DNA of 64,000 bases from Gynuella sp050296195 (GTDB lineage: Bacteria > Pseudomonadota > Gammaproteobacteria > Pseudomonadales > Natronospirillaceae): NCBI RefSeq assembly GCF_050296195.1, contig NZ_JBNKRB010000018.1. One strand, written 5' to 3'. How positions within the stretch are numbered: the first letter of the stretch is position 1; each line of letters begins with the position of its first letter. The notes under the pieces are model-generated. The model was given only the letters and a program-made list of their open reading frames with translations. It searched no databases and was not told the origin of the DNA. Below are positions 61,014 to 64,000 of the stretch, in pieces. The translations under genes and the position numbers were made by a program.

Positions 61014-61982
61014 TCAGGCCAGCTTGATACTCAGATCAAAGAGCTTGTCATTGAATGGTCGACGCATGTTTTCCATGGCATCAATGATATCGTGATGCAC
61101 CAGCTGATCGTTATGAATCCCTACACAACGGCCACCCTCACCCTGTACCAGCAGATCCACGGCATAGCTGCCCATCCGGCTCGCCAACAAACGATCAAAC
61201 GCCGTTGGATTACCGCCACGCTGAATATGACCCAGGATCGTCGCACGGGTCTCCAAACCGGTTTCTGCTTCAATTTTCTCAGCCAGGGCATTGGCATCAG
61301 TGACCTTTTCCGTCAACGCCACAATCGCATGCTTCTTACCACGGCCAACCTGAGATTTGAGCTTGGCAATCAGGTCTGCCTCGTCTAACCCACGCTCAGG
61401 CACGATACAAAACTCGGCCCCACCACCAATAGCAGCAGATACCGTTAAATCACCGCAGTGGCGGCCCATGATTTCAACAATGGAGATCCGGTGATGCGAG
61501 GTACTGGTATCGCGCAAACGATCGATCGCTTCCAAAACGGTATTCAGCGCAGTGAAAAAACCAATAGTGTAATCGGTACCATTGATATCATTGTCAATCG
61601 TGCCCGGCAAACCTATGCAGGGGAACCCCATTTCAGTCAGAGCCTTGGCCCCCATATAGCTGCCATCGCCACCAATCACCACCAGCGCATCGATATTGGC
61701 AGCCTTCAGATTTTCCACCGCTTTTTCGCGCACACTCAGTTCTTTGAATTGAGGGAACCGGGCAGACCCAAGCACAGTACCACCACGGTTAATGATGTTG
61801 GACACAGACCGTCTGGTAAGCTCCTCAATATGATTCTCGTAAAGCCCCAGATACCCGTCGTACACACCGAATACCTGTAACCCCTGGTCAATACCGGCTC
61901 TGACAACGGCCCTGACAGCTGCATTCATCCCTGGAGAATCACCACCACTCGTTAACACACCTATTTTCTTAACCGCTCCCAT
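61014..61982 (-). CDS. pfkA: ATP-dependent 6-phosphofructokinase PfkA
   Basis: A 322-aa glycolytic enzyme closely matching E. coli PfkA (320 aa). The ATG at 61982 follows GGGGG. Visible motifs are LTSGGDSPGMNA, NRGGTVLGSARFP, GGDGSYMGA (nucleotide and Mg), PGTIDNDINGTDYTIGF with catalytic Asp, and GHIQRGG. The GGDG glycine-type motif indicates the ATP- rather than PPi-dependent form. Confidence 0.96.
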   Translation of the reverse strand: MGAVKKIGVLTSGGDSPGMNAAVRAVVRAGIDQGLQVFGVYDGYLGLYENHIEELTRRSVSNIINRGGTVLGSARFPQFKELSVREKAVENLKAANIDALVVIGGDGSYMGAKALTEMGFPCIGLPGTIDNDINGTDYTIGFFTALNTVLEAIDRLRDTSTSHHRISIVEIMGRHCGDLTVSAAIGGGAEFCIVPERGLDEADLIAKLKSQVGRGKKHAIVALTEKVTDANALAEKIEAETGLETRATILGHIQRGGNPTAFDRLLASRMGSYAVDLLVQGEGGRCVGIHNDQLVHHDIIDAMENMRRPFNDKLFDLSIKLA

Positions 61983-62285
61983 TTTGGAACCCCCACTCAA
62001 GTGAATTTGGTAATAAAATTACAAAATCATCCATCATACAGCAATCAGAATCCTGATATTTTCAGTATCTATTGATGTTGCTCAGTTTCCCAGCGTTGTT
62101 TCACAATACCGCCAGAGTTCAAACATAACTTCAGACAATTCAGAATTTTAGTGACTTAGCCGCTGCAAAGGCGGCTTTCCAGCCTGTCGCCTGCACAAAA
62201 ACCCAGGCCTCTCAGAACATTGCAGCGGCTGAAAATGATAAAAAAGGACCTACAGCCTCAAACTTAAAAATGAAATTTTATTTCA
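61983..62285. other. Promoter region of pfkA and 3' flank of the DUF523 gene
   Basis: About 300 bases without a gene. A small inverted repeat (GCCGCTGCAAAGGCGGC) lies near 62160. I see no recognisable operator. Confidence 0.4.
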
Positions 62286-62765
62286 TCATAGACCCTTATC
62301 ACAGCCCGTTACCTGTTTTTGCCAGTATTGCCAGGCCTGATCGATCTGATGCTGACTGAATACCCGTACACCAGCTTGCCGTAAATACTGAACCGTTCGC
62401 CCTTCCCCTTCAACAACACGACCACCGAAACTGCCATCGTAAATATGTGTAGAGCCACAGGAAGGGCTGAGATCAGTCATGATTGCTATTTTTATCCCAT
62501 GGTCCTGCACCAGTTTTTGCGCCTGCCGGGCACCCAGTTCAAAAGCCCCGGTTACATCTAACTGCGAGTGTGTGACAATACGGTGATCAGGTTGAATTTC
62601 TGCAGGCTCCCGCGGCACAGGCAGACCGCCTGCCAGTTCCGGACAAAACGGTAGCAGCTGACCCGACTGCTGCCATTGCTGGAGTATCGGACTGGTGACA
62701 GGTTTGCCCTTGCCATCATACCGAACGGGCTCCCCCAACAGACAGGCACTGATTAGAACCTTCAT
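62286..62765 (-). CDS. DUF523-family protein (YbbK-like)
   Basis: A 159-aa protein with the family signatures ISACLLGEPVRYDGKGK at the N-terminus, PFCPELAGGLPVPREPAEI in the middle and DLSPSCGSTHIYDG near the end. The three conserved cysteines (ACLLG, FCPE, PSCGS) suggest a thiol or metal site. Function of the family is not established. It is divergent from the AEC permease. Confidence 0.85.
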   Translation of the reverse strand: MKVLISACLLGEPVRYDGKGKPVTSPILQQWQQSGQLLPFCPELAGGLPVPREPAEIQPDHRIVTHSQLDVTGAFELGARQAQKLVQDHGIKIAIMTDLSPSCGSTHIYDGSFGGRVVEGEGRTVQYLRQAGVRVFSQHQIDQAWQYWQKQVTGCDKGL

Positions 62766-62792
62766 AGACTACCTCATCACTTCAGGATCGTT

Positions 62793-63722
62793 ATGTCGTT
62801 ACTTCACGCGCTTTTTTCGGCCATCAATGTGACAGGCCCCATTCTGCTCATCTTAGCGTTGGGAATCTGGTTTAAACACGCCAACTTCATCAACGACCAG
62901 TTCGTAATCGTGGCCAATCGTCTGGTGTTCAATATCTCACTACCCAGCCTGCTATTCATTTCCATCGCCAATAAATCGCTGGCGGATTCCCTAAACCTCA
63001 AACTGGTAATGTTTGGGGCTATTATGACACTAATCATCGTCGCAGCACTGTGGCTCATTGCGCCAATAATTACAGACAAAGACAAGCGTGGCGTTTTTGC
63101 CCAGTGTGCATTTCGCGGCAACATGGGCATTATCGGCCTGGCGTTATGCATCAATGCCTATGGCGACGCCGGTCTCGTCAGCGCCAGTGTGTATATTTCG
63201 TTTATGGTCATTTTGTACAACATCCTCTCCGTGGTACTGCTAAATGCCGGAGATGTTCGCTCACAGCTACAAAGTATATTAAAAAACCCACTGATTATTG
63301 GTGTGGTACTGGGGATACTCTGGAGCCTCAGTGGCGTACAGGTACCATTCCTGATCAGTCGCAGCGCTGAATACTTTGCCCACCTCACCATTCCACTGGC
63401 ATTACTGGCCATCGGCGGGACACTGAACTGGCACTCAGCCAGATCCAACCAACGTGACGTAATCTGGATCACCGCTTTCAAACTGATAATCATTCCCATG
63501 ATTACCGTCCCGGCTGCACTGCTGATGGGGTTTCGGGGAACAGACCTGGGAATATTGTTTATGATGATGGCCACACCCAGCGCTACCGCTTCCTATATCA
63601 TGGCCCGTGCCATGACACCCTATGGCGCACTGGCAGCCGAGTCAGTTGCCCTGACAACCGCACTGTGCCCGTTTGCGATAACACTGGGTCTGGTGCTGTT
63701 ACAGACATTGCAATTGACGTAA
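62793..63722 (+). CDS. Auxin efflux carrier (AEC) family permease
   Basis: A 309-aa integral membrane protein with about ten hydrophobic segments in two five-helix halves. Conserved spots are LVFNISLPSLLF in the first half, and ALLAIGGTLNW and MMMATPSATASYIMARAM in the second. The family carries organic acids such as malate, malonate or amino acids in bacteria. The substrate is unknown. Confidence 0.87.
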   Translation: MSLLHALFSAINVTGPILLILALGIWFKHANFINDQFVIVANRLVFNISLPSLLFISIANKSLADSLNLKLVMFGAIMTLIIVAALWLIAPIITDKDKRGVFAQCAFRGNMGIIGLALCINAYGDAGLVSASVYISFMVILYNILSVVLLNAGDVRSQLQSILKNPLIIGVVLGILWSLSGVQVPFLISRSAEYFAHLTIPLALLAIGGTLNWHSARSNQRDVIWITAFKLIIIPMITVPAALLMGFRGTDLGILFMMMATPSATASYIMARAMTPYGALAAESVALTTALCPFAITLGLVLLQTLQLT

Positions 63723-63786
63723 CGGTATTCAGCGAAACTGGATACGGCTAACATGACCAGCCTCTCACCAATGGTTATCAGCATAA

Positions 63787-64000
63787 ATGCATCCATCCAA
63801 AACCGGGATTCAGAGACGGCGATACCTGAAAGTCATAAGCAGACACTCACGGGAAATAACCGAGCTTTTTTACCTGCTTGTTTTTATGATCTTGAACGCT
63901 GTTTTTTCTGTCTTTCTCTTTAAAGCTATCCACACTATTCCCAGTTTGAATATCGACGGCAAAAAAGAGTTACTTGGGGGGCATGATTTAATTTTGCGGA
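63787..64000 (+). CDS. Start of a membrane protein, cut by the window end
   Basis: An ATG at 63787 opens 71 codons to the window edge without a stop. The N-terminus is basic (KTGIQRRRYLKV), followed by one hydrophobic segment (LFYLLVFMILNAVFSVFLF) and a periplasm-like IHTIPSLNIDG. This is typical of a sensor or receptor N-terminus. The ribosome site is weak, and the protein cannot be classified. Confidence 0.5.
   Translation, partial: MHPSKTGIQRRRYLKVISRHSREITELFYLLVFMILNAVFSVFLFKAIHTIPSLNIDGKKELLGGHDLILR

Overview
The window reads as chromosomal DNA of a gammaproteobacterium. This rests on E. coli-like gene sets and orders: ubiT/ubiUV, narX-narL, a yqiJ-yqiK type pair, E. coli-type PfkA, NhaA and MoeA. 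Free-living marine or rhizosphere bacteria of the Oceanospirillales/Saccharospirillaceae type, with secreted polysaccharidases, would fit. That placement is inference. Coding density is high, with moderate GC and short spacers. No rRNA, tRNA or CRISPR array was seen.

Layout. 1-6.7 kb: start of a LacI-type regulator, nhaA, two GNAT acetyltransferases, a ferritin/bacterioferritin lacking the heme-ligand Met, a Gfo/Idh/MocA dehydrogenase, a Bacteroidetes-like PdxJ and a soluble PAS chemoreceptor. 7-12.5 kb: a class V aminotransferase, two convergent paralogous periplasmic binding proteins sharing a 17-nt upstream motif, a small protein and a Cys/Met-metabolism PLP enzyme. 12.5-15.2 kb: a TA-flanked MITE lying in the stop codon of ubiT, then a perfect FNR/ANR box between ubiT and ubiUV with mirror-image -10 elements (oxygen-independent ubiquinone synthesis). 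15.2-18 kb: transposase debris, a GNAT, a dual-specificity-type phosphatase and an unknown partner. 18-22.2 kb: a compact oxygenase/ligase cluster (2OG-Fe dioxygenase, ATP-grasp, unknown protein, Rieske oxygenase), probably making or modifying a small molecule. 22.2-30.7 kb: a giant AAA+ protein, a flotillin (YqiK type) and an OB/NfeD-like membrane protein (YqiJ type). 30.9-33 kb: a transmembrane chemoreceptor. 33-38.5 kb: TPP riboswitch and thiC-thiO-thiS-thiG-thiDE.

38.9-48.7 kb is the most unusual part: an R-body (refractile body) locus. It has four near-identical tandem RebB-family genes, one or two divergent RebB-like genes, seven further small proteins without recognisable function, a sigma-54 activator and two acetyltransferase-like proteins. 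A possibly frameshifted AraC regulator and two unknown genes sit beside it. R-bodies are protein ribbons that coil inside the cell and can unroll to rupture a membrane.

49-53.3 kb: a secreted GH5 endoglucanase with CBM6, a secreted EEP-family nuclease/phosphatase with two CBM6-like modules, and a 136-bp MITE-like element whose end also occurs at 15.8 kb. 53.3-64 kb: GspE/PilB-type ATPase, CYTH-CHAD triphosphatase, narX-narL, moeA, pfkA, a DUF523 protein, an auxin-efflux-carrier family permease and the start of a membrane protein. narXL, moeA and FNR-controlled ubiTUV together point to a facultative anaerobe able to respire nitrate.
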